DNA from: Thiorhodovibrio winogradskyi
GTDB lineage: Bacteria; Pseudomonadota; Gammaproteobacteria; Chromatiales; Chromatiaceae
DNA length: 64,000 nt
NCBI RefSeq assembly: GCF_036208045.1
Contig: NZ_CP121472.1
Span: forward strand, 5,095,531-5,159,530
Reading direction: 5' to 3'
How positions within the stretch are numbered: the stretch's first letter is position 1; every line of letters begins with the position of its first letter. The notes under the pieces are model-generated. The model did not search any database. It was not told the DNA's origin and saw only the letters and a program-made list of their open reading frames with translations. The position numbers were made by a program, and so were the translations under genes. Shown piece after piece: positions 1-12,344 of the stretch.

Positions 1-383
1 GTCGCTACGGCCTCGGCGCCATGGAGTTACTGATCAACGACATGCTAAAACTGGGCGCCCGGCGCGCCAACCTGCGCGCCAAGGCCTTTGGCGGCGGCAA
101 TGTGCTCGCAACGCGCCTCAACGAGCTACCGGATCGCTTTAGCATTGGCAAAATCAATATCGATTTCGTTCAGCGCTTTCTGGCCCAGGACCGCATCCCA
201 TTGGTCGCGCAGGACTTTGGCGGTGAAATGGGGCGGCAGATTCGCTTCGAGAGTAGCGATTTCTCCGTGTACTTGCGACGCATCCCCATTAAGCGCGCCA
301 GTCGCATCCTGACCGAAGAAAAGCAATACTTCGACAAGGAACTCAAGCATCAACACGAGCAAAGCAGCGTCGAGTTCTGGTGA
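1..383 (+). CDS. cheD: Chemoreceptor glutamine deamidase CheD, C-terminal part (cut by window start)
   Basis: The reading frame is open from the first bases (codons start at base 3), so the gene begins before the window; about 126 C-terminal codons are seen. CheD deamidates glutamines in methyl-accepting chemotaxis receptors and is controlled by CheY/CheC. The visible part has the family's ELLINDMLKLGARR and KAFGGGNV stretches (glycine-rich strand of the CheD fold) followed by a charged tail; the catalytic Cys and His lie upstream and cannot be checked. cheB follows 69 bp downstream on the same strand, as expected in a che operon. The internal ATG at base 21 is not a start, because conserved CheD residues precede it. 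Confidence 0.93.
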   Translation, partial: RYGLGAMELLINDMLKLGARRANLRAKAFGGGNVLATRLNELPDRFSIGKINIDFVQRFLAQDRIPLVAQDFGGEMGRQIRFESSDFSVYLRRIPIKRASRILTEEKQYFDKELKHQHEQSSVEFW

Positions 384-452
384 TTCAATGAATTCAATGC
401 AAAGGCACAGGATTTTGGTGCTACGGGCCCGAGTGAAAGGAGCAACCTCCGC

Positions 453-1562
453 ATGACCATCAAGGTGTTTATTGTTGACGATTCCGCTGTCGTCCGGCAA
501 GTACTGACGGAGCAGCTCAACACCTTGAGCGGCATTGAAGTCATCGGCTCCGCGCGCGATCCCATTTTCGCGCACAAAGCCTTCGAAAAAGGCTGGCCCG
601 ATGTCATTGTGCTCGACATTGAAATGCCGCGCATGGATGGGCTGACCTTCTTGCGGCAATTGATGAAAGAGCGCCCAACGCCCGTCATCATCTGCTCCAC
701 CCTGGCTGGCAAGGGCGCCGAGATCACCATGCAAGCCATGAGTGCCGGCGCGGTGGACATCATCACCAAACCCACGGTGGGCCTGCGCCAGTTTTTGGAG
801 GAATCCAAGACCCAACTCGGCGATGCCATTCGCGGCGCCAGCCATGCCCGCATGGATAAGGTGTCGCGACCCGGCGCACCCGCACCCGCCACGCTCAAGC
901 CTACGCCCAAGCTGGCGGCGGATTCGGTCCTCGCCGATCGCGGTTTCAAGCCGCTGGCCACCACCACCGACAGAGTCATCGTCATCGGCACCTCCACCGG
1001 CGGCACCCAGGCGCTTGAGTATGTGCTGACGCGCTTGCCGCGCACCGCACCCGGCATCGTGGTGGTGCAACACATGCCTGGCGCCTTTACCGCGGCCTTT
1101 GCCGAGCGCCTCGATAGCTTGTGCCAGATTCATGTGCGTGAGGCCAAGAATGGCGACCGGGCGATTGCCGGCCAGGCCCTGATCGCACCTGGCACATCTC
1201 ACATGCTGCTGCGCCGCAGTGGCGCTCAGTATGTCGTTGAGATCAAAGGCGGTCCCTTGGTCAGCCGCCATCGCCCGTCAGTGGACGTGCTCTTTCGCTC
1301 CGCCGCGCAGTCGGCCGGCCCCAATGCCATTGGCATCATCATGACCGGCATGGGCGATGATGGCGCGCGTGGCATGCTGGAAATGCACCAGGCCGGCGCC
1401 CTGACCATCGCCCAGGACGAGGCCAGCTGCGTGGTCTACGGCATGCCCAAGGAGGCGGTGAAACTCGGCGGGGTCGATGCCATCGTCGGCATTTCCGCCA
1501 TCCCCGGGATTATTGTCCAGGCGCCATCACGAGCGGCCTATCTTCACCATGCGTCACATTGA
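453..1562 (+). CDS. cheB: Chemotaxis response regulator / protein-glutamate methylesterase CheB
   Basis: CheB removes methyl groups from receptor glutamates (and deamidates glutamines) when phosphorylated by CheA, giving adaptation in chemotaxis. The 369-residue protein has an N-terminal receiver domain (DD at residues 9-10, phosphoacceptor Asp55 in VLDIEMP, Thr/Ser and Lys in the usual places), a variable linker of about 40 residues, and a C-terminal methylesterase domain with the catalytic Ser in GTSTGGT, His in VVQHMP and Asp in MTGMGDDGA. Length is usual for the family. An AGGAG ribosome site precedes the ATG. It follows cheD. Its last 53 bp overlap convergently with the end of the exonuclease I gene on the other strand. 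Confidence 0.97.
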   Translation: MTIKVFIVDDSAVVRQVLTEQLNTLSGIEVIGSARDPIFAHKAFEKGWPDVIVLDIEMPRMDGLTFLRQLMKERPTPVIICSTLAGKGAEITMQAMSAGAVDIITKPTVGLRQFLEESKTQLGDAIRGASHARMDKVSRPGAPAPATLKPTPKLAADSVLADRGFKPLATTTDRVIVIGTSTGGTQALEYVLTRLPRTAPGIVVVQHMPGAFTAAFAERLDSLCQIHVREAKNGDRAIAGQALIAPGTSHMLLRRSGAQYVVEIKGGPLVSRHRPSVDVLFRSAAQSAGPNAIGIIMTGMGDDGARGMLEMHQAGALTIAQDEASCVVYGMPKEAVKLGGVDAIVGISAIPGIIVQAPSRAAYLHHASH

Positions 1563-3027
1563 TCCTTTGGGGCCAGTCCTCGAGTTCGCTCAACAGACGC
1601 AGCCGGCGCGGATCCGCGGCATGCTCCGCGCGCAGCTCGGCTAATCGTTGGCGGTATTGGCGCGGACTCAAGCCGCACCCCTGGCCTTCCTCGCACAAAC
1701 GCTGTTGGCGCCAGGCTTCCCATTGTTCGGCCTCCCTGGCGCCGAGGCTCTCGGGCCAGTTGCGCGCCCGATAGCGCAACAATAACACCGGCAAGCGTGG
1801 GTCTTTGAAGGGCAAATGCGCTTGTGCAAGCGCTTGGGGCGTCATGTCGCGGACTTGCGCTATCAGCCGCTGATCGGCGTCCGTCAAGAAACCACCGTAG
1901 AGCGCCTGGTCGGGATCTAGCGCGCCAGCCGTATCGGAGCGGGCAAAGGCCGTGTGTAGGGCTTGGGCCACCCGCGCGACTGCCTTGGCATCGGCGGCAA
2001 ATGCATTCCAGTGTTGTTCCACCCGGACAGGATCAATATCCCATCGCTCGGCAGCGACCGGACTGAGCGTTGACATGGGCGCCACCATGGGGGAGGCATT
2101 CAGACGCAGTTTCTTCAGTGGCAGGCGTCTGACTCCGGGCGGCAGATCCTCGGCACGGGTAAATACCCGCTGGCGAATGTCCTCGGGTGAGAGTCCGAAC
2201 AACTCGCTCGGATCCTCGCGCAGATCCCAGACGATGACGGCGTTTTTGTCCTCGGTACTTGCCGGGGCCACCACCATGATCGGCGCGATGCAGCCACGCT
2301 CGGCGGCATATTTGGCGGAGACATGTAGCACGGGCTGCCCCGGTTCCAGCAACTCGCGCACCCGTTCCTTGTCACGCAGTGCAAGCGCGTAGTCGAACAT
2401 CCTCGGCTGCGCGGCGCGCAGGCGCTTGGCTAGGGCCAGGGTGGCACGTACATCGGCGAGGGCATCATGCGCGCCTTGGTGAGGAATGTCGTTGGCGACG
2501 CTCAGGTGCTCGAGCTTAAAGGATGGCGCGCCATCCGGCTGTCGCGGCCAGTCAATGCCATCCGGGCGCAACGCATGGGCCAGGCGCGCCACGTCAATCA
2601 GATCCCAGCGCGAGGTGTCATGGCGCCATGTGTGGGCATAGGGATCGAGAAAGTTGCGATAGAACAGAAAGCGCGAGACTTCCTCATCGAAGCGGATGCT
2701 GTTGTAGCCCACCGAGCAGGTGCCGGGGCGCGCGAGTTGTTGTTGGATCTCAGCGGCAAAGACGGCCTCGATCACGCCTTCGCGCTCGGCCTGCTGAGGT
2801 GTCAGACCGGTGATTAGGCAGGCGTCGGGGGAAGGCAGAAAGTCGGTTGCCGGCCGGCAGAAGCGCACCAGCGGCGGTTCGGCGGGGCCGAGTTCGTTCA
2901 GATGCGCGTCCGTGCGCAGCCCGGCGAACTGACAGGGACGATCACACCTGGGGTCGGAGCCCCAGGTTTCGTAGTCGTGCCAGTAGAAGGTCCGAGGCGG
3001 AGGAAGCCTTGTCGCGGCCTTGGCCAC
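1510..3027 (-). CDS. sbcB: Exodeoxyribonuclease I (single-strand 3'-5' exonuclease)
   Basis: Exonuclease I degrades single-stranded DNA 3' to 5' in recombination and mismatch repair. At 505 residues it is a little longer than the E. coli enzyme. The DEDD exonuclease domain is visible: Asp18 and Glu20 in HDYETWG (exo I motif), the NSIRFDEE stretch, and the HDALADV segment carrying the His-x4-Asp of motif III; the SH3-like and helical C-terminal domains follow. The gene converges on cheB and shares 53 bp with it. No other repair gene is nearby, so context adds nothing to function. The first ATG gives a short N-terminal extension before the first exonuclease strand, so a slightly later start is possible. 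Confidence 0.94.
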   Translation of the reverse strand: MAKAATRLPPPRTFYWHDYETWGSDPRCDRPCQFAGLRTDAHLNELGPAEPPLVRFCRPATDFLPSPDACLITGLTPQQAEREGVIEAVFAAEIQQQLARPGTCSVGYNSIRFDEEVSRFLFYRNFLDPYAHTWRHDTSRWDLIDVARLAHALRPDGIDWPRQPDGAPSFKLEHLSVANDIPHQGAHDALADVRATLALAKRLRAAQPRMFDYALALRDKERVRELLEPGQPVLHVSAKYAAERGCIAPIMVVAPASTEDKNAVIVWDLREDPSELFGLSPEDIRQRVFTRAEDLPPGVRRLPLKKLRLNASPMVAPMSTLSPVAAERWDIDPVRVEQHWNAFAADAKAVARVAQALHTAFARSDTAGALDPDQALYGGFLTDADQRLIAQVRDMTPQALAQAHLPFKDPRLPVLLLRYRARNWPESLGAREAEQWEAWRQQRLCEEGQGCGLSPRQYRQRLAELRAEHAADPRRLRLLSELEDWPQRINVTHGEDRPLVMAPGQ

Positions 3028-3083
3028 CAGCAGCTCCGGACAAGCGTCGGGCTGCTAGCGCCCGCCTTCGCCAACCCCTGACA

Positions 3084-3428
3084 TCAGACCTTTTCCTTGA
3101 TGCGCGCCGATTTGCCTGAACGATCACGCAGGTAGTAGAGCTTGGCCCGGCGCACATCGCCGCGTCTTTTAACATTGATATCGGCGATCGCCGGGCTGTA
3201 GGTTTGAAACACTCGCTCCACCCCCTCGCCATGGGAGACCTTGCGCAGGGTGAAGGCGGAATTCAGCCCCCGGTTGCGCTTGGCGATGCAAACGCCCTCA
3301 AAGGCCTGCAGGCGCTCGCGGTTGCCCTCGGTGACTTTTACCTGCACCACCACGGTGTCGCCAGGGGCAAAGGGCGGCACTTCACGAGTCATCTGCTCGC
3401 GCTCGAGCTCAAGAATTACATTACTCAT
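3084..3428 (-). CDS. rplS: 50S ribosomal protein L19
   Basis: L19 sits at the 30S-50S interface of the ribosome. The 114-residue product shows the full family pattern: an N-terminal helix ([21 protein letters not shown]), the [21 protein letters not shown] segment in two halves, the [15 protein letters not shown] loop and the basic C-terminus [19 protein letters not shown]. It is the last gene of the rpsP-rimM-trmD-rplS operon, and its ATG overlaps the trmD stop by 4 bp (ATGA), so translation is probably coupled. Confidence 0.98.
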   Translation of the reverse strand: MSNVILELEREQMTREVPPFAPGDTVVVQVKVTEGNRERLQAFEGVCIAKRNRGLNSAFTLRKVSHGEGVERVFQTYSPAIADINVKRRGDVRRAKLYYLRDRSGKSARIKEKV

Positions 3429-4228
3429 TGGTCTATTTCTCCTGAATCCGGCGCGACGCTCTGCCGAGCCTGAATAAAATCCCGCAGCAATTGCCGCGCT
3501 TCTTGATCAAGTGTCGTTGCTTGATCAAGTGTCGTTGCTTGATCAAGTGTCATTTTCGCGAGCAAATCCGGACGTTTAAGCCAGGTTCGCCCCAGCGCCT
3601 GCTGACGTCGCCAGCGGGCGATGGCACCATGATCGCCGCTCAGCAGCACCTTCGGCACCCGCAGGCCGTCGATCTCTTCCGGACGGCTGAAGTGCGGACA
3701 GTCCAGCAGTCCGCTCATGTGCGAATCCTCATAAGCCGAGCGCTCATGGCCCAAGGCGCCCGGCAGCAGTCTGATCGCGGCATCCATGACCACCATGGCC
3801 GGCAACTCGCCACCACTTAACACATAGTCGCCAATCGACCATTCCTGATCGATACAGCGCTCGAGCAAGCGCTCGTCGATCCCTTCATAGCGCCCGGCGA
3901 GCAGAATCCAGCCAGGTTTCGCGGCGATGTCGTTGATGGCATCCTGATCAAGCCTTGTTCCCTGCGGCGACAGATAGGCCACTTGAGATTTCGGCGAAGC
4001 CGCCCGCGCCGCCGCGATGGCCGCCGCCAGGGGCTCGAACAGCATCACCATGCCAGGTCCGCCACCATAAGGGCGATCATCGACCCGCCGATGCGGACCA
4101 GGCGCGAAATCACGCGGATTCCACAGCCGCAGCTCGGCAATGCCGCGACTGAGCGCGCGGGCCACCACGCCTTCCCGTGACAGGATGCGAAACTGCTCCG
4201 GGAAGAGCGTGATGACGTCGAAGCGCAC
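3425..4228 (-). CDS. trmD: tRNA (guanine-N1)-methyltransferase TrmD
   Basis: TrmD makes m1G37 in tRNAs reading CNN codons, preventing +1 frameshifting, using S-adenosylmethionine bound in a trefoil-knot (SPOUT) fold. The 267-residue sequence has the family landmarks [13 protein letters not shown] at the start, [24 protein letters not shown] and the knot segment [15 protein letters not shown]. The C-terminal region is odd: three in-frame copies of a six-residue unit ([18 protein letters not shown]) encoded by an 18-bp tandem repeat lengthen the tail relative to the usual ~245-255 residues. The gene follows rimM after a 119-bp gap and overlaps rplS by 4 bp. Confidence 0.97.
   Translation of the reverse strand: MRFDVITLFPEQFRILSREGVVARALSRGIAELRLWNPRDFAPGPHRRVDDRPYGGGPGMVMLFEPLAAAIAAARAASPKSQVAYLSPQGTRLDQDAINDIAAKPGWILLAGRYEGIDERLLERCIDQEWSIGDYVLSGGELPAMVVMDAAIRLLPGALGHERSAYEDSHMSGLLDCPHFSRPEEIDGLRVPKVLLSGDHGAIARWRRQQALGRTWLKRPDLLAKMTLDQATTLDQATTLDQEARQLLRDFIQARQSVAPDSGEIDQ
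3502..3555. repeat. 18-bp tandem repeat, three copies, inside trmD
   Basis: Three head-to-tail copies of an 18-bp unit starting CTTGATCAAGTGTCG (3502-3519, 3520-3537, 3538-3555; the last copy diverges at its end). Because 18 is a multiple of three the repeat keeps the trmD frame and encodes TLDQAT repeats near the C-terminus. Each unit contains the palindrome TTGATCAA. Confidence 0.95.
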
Positions 4229-4347
4229 GCAAAAAGTCCGGTTGATGGCCAGATCCAGATCACAGATTCCAGATTAGATAATCCGGATCGAACAATCTGG
4301 GCCAGAAAATTTTTGGGCCAGAAAAGTCGGTTCAGAAAAGTCGGGTC

Positions 4348-4977
4348 CTAGAAATTCGGATCCCAATCGACGCTGACACGTGCATGCTCAAAATCCAGCT
4401 CCCGAATGACGCTATCCCACACAAAGGGAATCAGCCGCTCCCGTTCCCCACAAACCACCAACACATCGTTAGCGCCTGTGGACAGCAGGTGGTCCACCAC
4501 CCCAAGCTGGACGCCAGCAAGAGTTTCAACCTTCAAACCCTCAAGATCCGCCCAGTAAAACTCGTCGGCGGCCGGCGGCGGCAATTGACTTCGCCGCACG
4601 GCGATTTCAGCCCCAACCAAAGCCTGCGCCCGGTCGCGATCATCGCAGTCTTGCAGGCGAACAATCAGCCCCTTGCGATGCCGCTGACTCTGCATCACGC
4701 GCCAGCCGGATAGCAGACTTTCGGCATCTGGGCTCCCAATACCGGTATTACCACTACCAGGGCTCCCTGTACCAGTTCCATGGACTTCGCGGCCCCCGAC
4801 ACCACCGATCTCAACGCCGGGTGCACCACTTAGCAGCCAGGGAGAATACTGCAGGATATTCTCCAGCGGGTCAGTTTCCGAGAGAACCTTGACCCAGCCA
4901 CGCACCCCGAAAACGCCAACAATTCGTCCAAGAACAACACGACGATCAAGCACTTGTGAACCACTGCCCGGAATCAT
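4348..4977 (-). CDS. rimM: Ribosome maturation factor RimM
   Basis: RimM helps 30S assembly by binding S19 and acting on the head of 16S rRNA. The N-terminal RimM domain starts VVLGRIVGVFGVRGWVKV, and the C-terminal PRC-barrel is seen in DEFYWADLEGLKVETL through GERERLIPFVWDSVIRELD. At 209 residues it is about 30 residues longer than usual. The excess is a Gly/Ser/Thr-rich stretch (roughly residues 55-88, with repeats of GTGSPGS/GIGSPD) between the two domains, likely a disordered loop. Second gene of the rpsP operon, 133 bp after rpsP. The 119-bp gap to trmD contains A-rich imperfect repeats of GGGCCAGAAAA/TTCAGAAAAGTCGG. Confidence 0.95.
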   Translation of the reverse strand: MIPGSGSQVLDRRVVLGRIVGVFGVRGWVKVLSETDPLENILQYSPWLLSGAPGVEIGGVGGREVHGTGTGSPGSGNTGIGSPDAESLLSGWRVMQSQRHRKGLIVRLQDCDDRDRAQALVGAEIAVRRSQLPPPAADEFYWADLEGLKVETLAGVQLGVVDHLLSTGANDVLVVCGERERLIPFVWDSVIRELDFEHARVSVDWDPNF

Positions 4978-5110
4978 TAGGAGAAGGCGCTGTTGCTACA
5001 TCGGCCCCGACGGGCATTGCCGGTTTCAGGATTACTAGTTTTCAGGTCTCGGGGCTTTCATGGGCGATCAAGCTTGGGCGATCAAGCGCCAACACAAACC
5101 AGGTTGGTTT

Positions 5111-5371
5111 CTAGGCCGCGGCCTGAGCTTGCTTGGCTGCCGTCTTCAGCAGATCGGCAACCCGCTCTGTCGGCTGGGCGCCTTGACCGATCCAATGCTC
5201 AGCACGTACTCGATCAACCCGCAACCGTTCCTCGCCCCCTTTGGCTCCGGGATTAAAAAATCCAATGCGCTCGATATACTTGCCATCACGGGTGCCGCGG
5301 ATATCCGCAACAACGATCTGATAAAATGGCCGTTTCTTGGCACCACCACGCGACAAACGAATCTTGACCAT
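5111..5371 (-). CDS. rpsP: 30S ribosomal protein S16
   Basis: S16 is needed early in 30S assembly. The 86-residue product begins [17 protein letters not shown], with IERIGFFNP and the [21 protein letters not shown] segment, all diagnostic. It is the first gene of the rpsP-rimM-trmD-rplS operon. In many gammaproteobacteria ffh lies just upstream; here gltB is divergently placed instead, so the operon start probably lies in the 610-bp gap upstream of the ATG. Confidence 0.98.
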   Translation of the reverse strand: MVKIRLSRGGAKKRPFYQIVVADIRGTRDGKYIERIGFFNPGAKGGEERLRVDRVRAEHWIGQGAQPTERVADLLKTAAKQAQAAA

Positions 5372-5981
5372 GAGTCCTTAACCTTTGGAAATCGACAACC
5401 GCACCCGCTGATTCCAAATGAACAGAAGCCTGGTCGCTTGGGACTGCGGGAACCCTTAATCCGTCAAACCAATCAGTTTAACTCGGCAGCCGGGATAAAT
5501 AAATACCAAAATCGCAGTCTCACTGCTCGCGCTCAGTCGACTCGGCGACTGTCATCCGCCCAGCGCCCTTTCGTGAGAGACTCGCCGCTGGCATCGCTTG
5601 TGCGTCTGCCTTATCATGCCGCGTTCGGTCAAGACGGTGGCGGCGCACCCATGTGTCTGAGCGCGCATGATTCCATTGCCATGGCGCCCGTTCTGAACAG
5701 GCCTGGCACCCTTGGCGTTGGTGTTCCCAAGAAGCGATGGCTCTTAGAATTTGAATGGAACTGGTGCTCCGAGGATCCTGGGCCCATGAGAACCTGGGCT
5801 CATGATAACAAGTGCCCGAGCAAGCAGAATACTTGCCGCCAAGGATCCCGGACCGATACCGTCTAAGCTACAACATCGGATTGCCCCGGGGTCCATACCC
5901 ACGCCGGGCATGGACAATCGTCCGCCAGCAATATCTTCCACTCATTTCCGCCAGTAATCACGGTTTCAGCGAGGTCGCTAG
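5372..5981. other. Divergent intergenic region between rpsP and gltB (610 bp)
   Basis: This stretch must hold the promoters of the rpsP operon (leftward) and gltB (rightward). A long plus-strand frame crossing it also runs through rpsP and has no family resemblance, so it is not called. I see an AT-rich patch around 5490-5512 (GGATAAATAAATACC) that would suit a leftward promoter, but no convincing -35/-10 pair. No RNA gene was recognised. Confidence 0.6.
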
Positions 5982-8900
5982 ATGACGCCCCTGAAGAACA
6001 CCAAGGCAACCAAAGTAATGGATTCGCCTCCCCGTCCAGGCACTCTGCCGCCTGCCCAGGGTTTGTATGACCCGGCTCATGAACATGACGCCTGTGGTGT
6101 GGGCTTTGTCTGCCACATTAAAAATCAGCAAAGCCATCAGATCGTTCAGCAGGGGCTGGAGATTCTGCGCCGCCTAACCCATCGCGGCGCCGTGGGTGCC
6201 GACCCCAAGGCAGGCGACGGAGCCGGTATTCTGGTGCAGATGCCGGATGCCTTTTTCCGCTCCCTGGCTGATGCCAAACAGCTGGGTTTCGACCTACCGG
6301 AACCCGCCCATTATGGCGTCGGCATGGTATTTCTGCCGCGCGACGAGGCAGCCCGGCAGCAGATGCAGAGCACCGTCGAGCAACATCTCACCGACGGCGG
6401 TCAAACCGTGCTTGGCTGGCGCGACGTACCAGTGGATAACAGTGATCTGGGCGAGAGCGTGCTGCCATCTGAACCAGTCACCCGCCAGGTATTCGTGGCC
6501 TGCGGACCCAACTGCAAGGATCAAAACGACTTCGAGCGCAAGCTGTTCGTCATCCGCAAGCGCATGGACAATGCCATCCGCGCCGCGGGCTTTGACAAGA
6601 CGTCTTACTATGTCGCATCCATGTCCTCGCGCACCATTAATTACAAAGGCATGCTGCTGGCCGATCAGGTTGGCAATTATTATCTAGATCTGCAAGACGA
6701 ACGCTTCGCCTCGGCACTTGCCCTGGTGCATCAGCGCTTCTCCACCAATACTTTTCCGACCTGGGATCTGGCGCAACCCTTCCGCATGATCTGCCACAAT
6801 GGCGAGATCAATACCTTGCGCGGCAACGTCAACTGGATGGCGGCTCGTCGTCACACCATGCGTTCAGGCGTTCTCGGCGAGGATCTCAACAGCATCTGGC
6901 CGCTAATCCCCGAGGGTCAGTCGGATTCAGCTTGCTTCGACAACGCTTTAGAGCTGTTAGTCATGGGCGGCTATTCGCTGGCTCATGCCATGATGATCCT
7001 GATCCCCGAGGCCTGGTCCGGCAACAAGCAAATGGACGAGGAACGCCGCGCCTTCTACGAATACCACGCGGCATTGATGGAGCCATGGGATGGTCCGGCG
7101 GCGGTGGCCTTCACCGACGGGCGCCAGATTGGTGCCACGCTGGATCGCAACGGCCTGCGCCCGGCGCGCTATCTGGTCACCAAGGATGATCTGGTCATCA
7201 TGGGATCCGAGATGGGTGTGCTCGACATCGAAGAAGAGCGCATCATCAAGAAATGGCGCCTACAGCCAGGCAAGATGTTCCTGATCGACCTGGAGCAGGG
7301 CCGCATCATCGATGATGCCGAGATCAAGCGCGAGCTGGCCAGCGCCCGGCCCTATCGCGAGTGGCTGAACCGCACCCAGATTCATCTCGACTCCCTGCCG
7401 ACCGATGTCGCGCCCATGGCGCCGACCGAGGACGTGCTGCTCGATGCCCAGCAGTCCTTTGGTTATACCCAAGAGGACATCAAGTTCCTGCTCACGCCCA
7501 TGGTGCTAACCGGTCAGGAGGCCATCGGCTCCATGGGCGCGGACAATCCGCCCTCGGTGCTGTCCTCGCGCTCCAAGCACCTGTCAACCTACTTCAAGCA
7601 GAACTTCGCCCAAGTCACCAATCCGGCCATTGATCCCATCCGCGAGGAACTGGTCATGTCGCTGGTGTCCCTGATTGGCCCGCGACCCAATCTGCTCGGC
7701 ATCCAGGAGGCCGGCGAGGACGGCAACTGGCATTGGCGTCTGGAAGTCGATCAACCCGTGCTGACCAATGAGGACCTTGAGCGCATCCGCCACATCGAGG
7801 ACAACTCCGGCGGCGCCTTCCGCACCAAGAATCTCGACATCGTCTACCCCGCCAGCGAATGCGCCGAGGGCATGGGCGGGGCACTCGAGCGCCTGTGCAC
7901 CGAGGCCGAGCAGGCGGTGTTGGCTGGGCACAACATTCTGATTCTGTCCGACCGTGCCTCCAATCGCGATTTCATCGCCATCCCGGCACTGCTGGCCACC
8001 TCGGCCGTGCACCATCATCTGATTCGCCGTGGCCTGCGCACCAGCTCCGGGCTGGTGGTCGAGACCGGTGCCGCGCTCGAGGTGCATCACTTTGCCACCC
8101 TCGCCGGCTACGGGGCCGAGGCCATCAATCCCTATCTGGCTTTCGACACCATCGAGGCGCTGATTGATGGGGAGCTGACGCGGTTGTCCGGCACCGCCGG
8201 CGCTCCGGCCAATTTTGCAGAGGCGCAAAGCCGCTACATCAAGGCCGTCGGCAAGGGGCTGAAAAAGGTCATGTCCAAAATGGGCATTTCGACCTTCCAG
8301 AGCTACTGTGGCGCGCAGATTTTCGACGCCGTGGGCCTGAACCGGGGCTTTATCGCGCACTATTTCACCGGCACGCCCAGCATGGTGGAGGGCGTGGGCC
8401 TGGCCGAGGTGGCCGAGGAAGCGGTGCGCTGGCACCAGCAGGCCTATGGGAACGACCAGGTGTTGCTGCGCGCGCTCGATGCCGGCGGTGACTACGCCTT
8501 CCGCCTGCGCGGCGAGGATCACGTCTGGACGCCCGACAGCATCACCCAGCTTCAGCACGCGGTACGCGGCAATGATGCCAAGACTTTTGCCGAGTTTGCC
8601 CGCCAGGTCAACGAGCAAAATGAGCGTCTGCTGACCTTCCGCGGCCTGATGGACTTTAAGTGGGCCGATCAGGCCATCCCCATCGAGGAGGTCGAGCCGG
8701 CCAAAGAGATCGTCAAGCGCTTCGCCACCGGCGCCATGAGCTTTGGCTCCATCAGCTACGAGGCGCACTCCACGCTGGCCAAGGCCATGAACGCCATCGG
8801 TGGCAAGTCCAACACCGGCGAGGGCGGCGAGGAACCCGAGCGCTTCACCCCGCTGCCGGATGGCTCCATGAACCCCGAGCGCTCGGCGATCAAGCAAGTC

Positions 8901-10755
8901 GCCTCGGGCCGCTTTGGCGTGACGGTCGAGTATCTGGTCAATGCCGATGATATTCAGATCAAGGTCGCCCAGGGCGCCAAGCCCGGCGAGGGCGGCCAGC
9001 TGCCCGGCCATAAGGTCAATGCCCAGATCGCGCGGGTGCGCCATTCCACCCCAGGTGTGGGCCTGATCTCCCCACCGCCGCATCACGATATCTACTCAAT
9101 TGAGGATCTGGCGCAGCTGATCCATGACCTGAAAAACGCCAACCCTCGGGCGCGCATCAGCGTCAAGCTGGTCTCGGAGATCGGGGTTGGCACCGTGGCC
9201 GCGGGAGTGTCCAAGGCCCATGCCGATCATGTCACCATCGCCGGCTATGACGGCGGCACCGGTGCTTCGCCGCTCACCTCCATCAAGCACGCCGGCTCGC
9301 CTTGGGAAATCGGCCTGGCCGAGACCCACCAGACCCTGGTGCTCAACCGCCTGCGCGGGCGCATCGCGGTGCAGGTGGATGGTGGCCTGCGCACCGGGCG
9401 CGATGTGGTTATCGGGGCCATGCTGGGTGCCGACGAATTCGGCTTCGCCACCGCGCCCCTGATCGCCGCCGGCTGCATCATGATGCGCAAGTGCCATCTC
9501 AATACCTGCCCGGTCGGCGTGGCCACTCAGGATCCCGAGCTGCGCCGGCGCTTCACCGGCCAGCCCGAGCATGTGATCAACTTTTTCTTCTTCGTCGCCG
9601 AGGAAGTGCGCCAGCTCATGGCCAAGCTCGGCTATCGACGTTTCGATGAGATGATCGGGCAGATGGATCGGCTGGAAATGCGCCGCGCCATCGACCACTG
9701 GAAGGCCCGGGGGCTGGACTTCTCGCGTATTCTCGCCAAGCCGCAAGTCGGCTCGGAGGTGAAGATCTTCAACTGCGAGACCCAGGATCATGGGCTGGAA
9801 AAAGCCCTGGATCATGAATTAATCCGCCAGGCCGCCCCGGCGCTGGAGCAGGGGCAAGCGGTGCGCATCGAAACCGAGGTGCGCAATTTCAACCGCACGG
9901 TTGGCACCATGCTCTCGGGTCGGGTGGCCGAGCGTCATGGCTACCAGGGCCTGCCGGAGGACAGCATCTTTATCCGCGCGCGCGGCATCGCCGGTCAATC
10001 CTTCGGTGCCTGGCTGGCGCATGGGGTGACCATCGAGCTGGAAGGCGAAGCCAATGACTATGTCGGCAAGGGCCTTTCAGGTGGGCGCCTGATCATCTAC
10101 CCGCCAGCGAATTCCAGCATCGAACGGGCCGAGGACAACATCATCGTCGGCAACACCGTTCTCTATGGCGCCATCAGCGGCGAGTGCTTCTTCCGTGGCG
10201 TGGCCGGAGAACGCTTTTGCGTGCGCAATTCGGGCGCTGTTGCCGTGGTCGAGGGCGTCGGCGATCATGGCTGCGAATACATGACCGGCGGCATCATGGT
10301 GTGCCTGGGATCGACCGGACGCAATTTCGCCGCCGGTATGTCGGGCGGCGTCGCTTATGTGCTGGACGAAGACGGCACCTTCGCCGAACGCTGCAATCTG
10401 GCGATGGTGGAGCTGGAGCCCATTCAGGCCGAGGATGATGCACTCGAGGCGAGTGCCCATCAAGGCGGTGATCTGGAGTCCTTGGGGCTGGTGGATCTCA
10501 GGGGTGACATGACCCGCAATGATGCGCGGCGCCTGAAGCAGATCATCCTCAAGCACAAGCATCACACCGACTCAGCGGTGGCGGCGCGCATCCTTGATGA
10601 CTGGGAGCGGATGCTGGGCAAGTTCGTCAAGGTGATGCCGGTCGACTACCGTCAGGCGCTCGAGCAGATGCAGTCGATTCAGCGTCATCCACCAAGTCCG
10701 TCCAAGCCTCACCCCAGTGTCCAGGTCAGTGCACTTCACAAGGGGGTTGTCGAAC

Positions 10756-10763
<8 letters not shown>
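5982..10763 (+). CDS. gltB: Glutamate synthase (NADPH) large subunit
   Basis: The alpha subunit of glutamate synthase transfers the amide nitrogen of glutamine to 2-oxoglutarate, the GOGAT half of ammonium assimilation. At 1593 residues it is slightly longer than usual because of an N-terminal leader. The class II amidotransferase domain begins at the nucleophile Cys in [12 protein letters not shown] (about residue 38, expected to be exposed by propeptide removal). A central domain and the FMN-binding synthase domain ([16 protein letters not shown], then [19 protein letters not shown]) follow, then the 3Fe-4S cysteines in [17 protein letters not shown] and the C-terminal beta-helix ([23 protein letters not shown]). 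gltD overlaps its end by 8 bp. No GS-GOGAT regulatory site could be identified upstream. Confidence 0.98.
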
Positions 10764-12243
<1,480 letters not shown>

Positions 12244-12344
12244 GACCTGCGCTCTTGACCTGGTGGGCACTGGTCAGACGCCTGGCCAAACACCCAGCCA
12301 GAATGCCAAGCGAGATATAGGGGCAAGACACCGGGGAAGTATCT

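Noticed and set aside
126-1271. 381-codon minus-strand ORF across cheD and cheB
   Set aside because: Antisense shadow; both sense genes are certain.
5704-5719. TGGCAC-CCTTG-GCGTT upstream of gltB as a sigma-54 promoter
   Set aside because: The left half is perfect, but the GC element is two bases too close (GG-N8-GC), so sigma-54 would not fit, and no NtrC palindrome is near.
5060-5866. 268-codon plus-strand ORF over rpsP and its upstream region
   Set aside because: It runs antisense through rpsP, has no family pattern, and covers the region where two promoters must lie.
7584-9086. 500-codon minus-strand ORF inside gltB
   Set aside because: Shadow of the high-GC gltB coding frame; composition rich in Gly/Leu/Ala with no motif.
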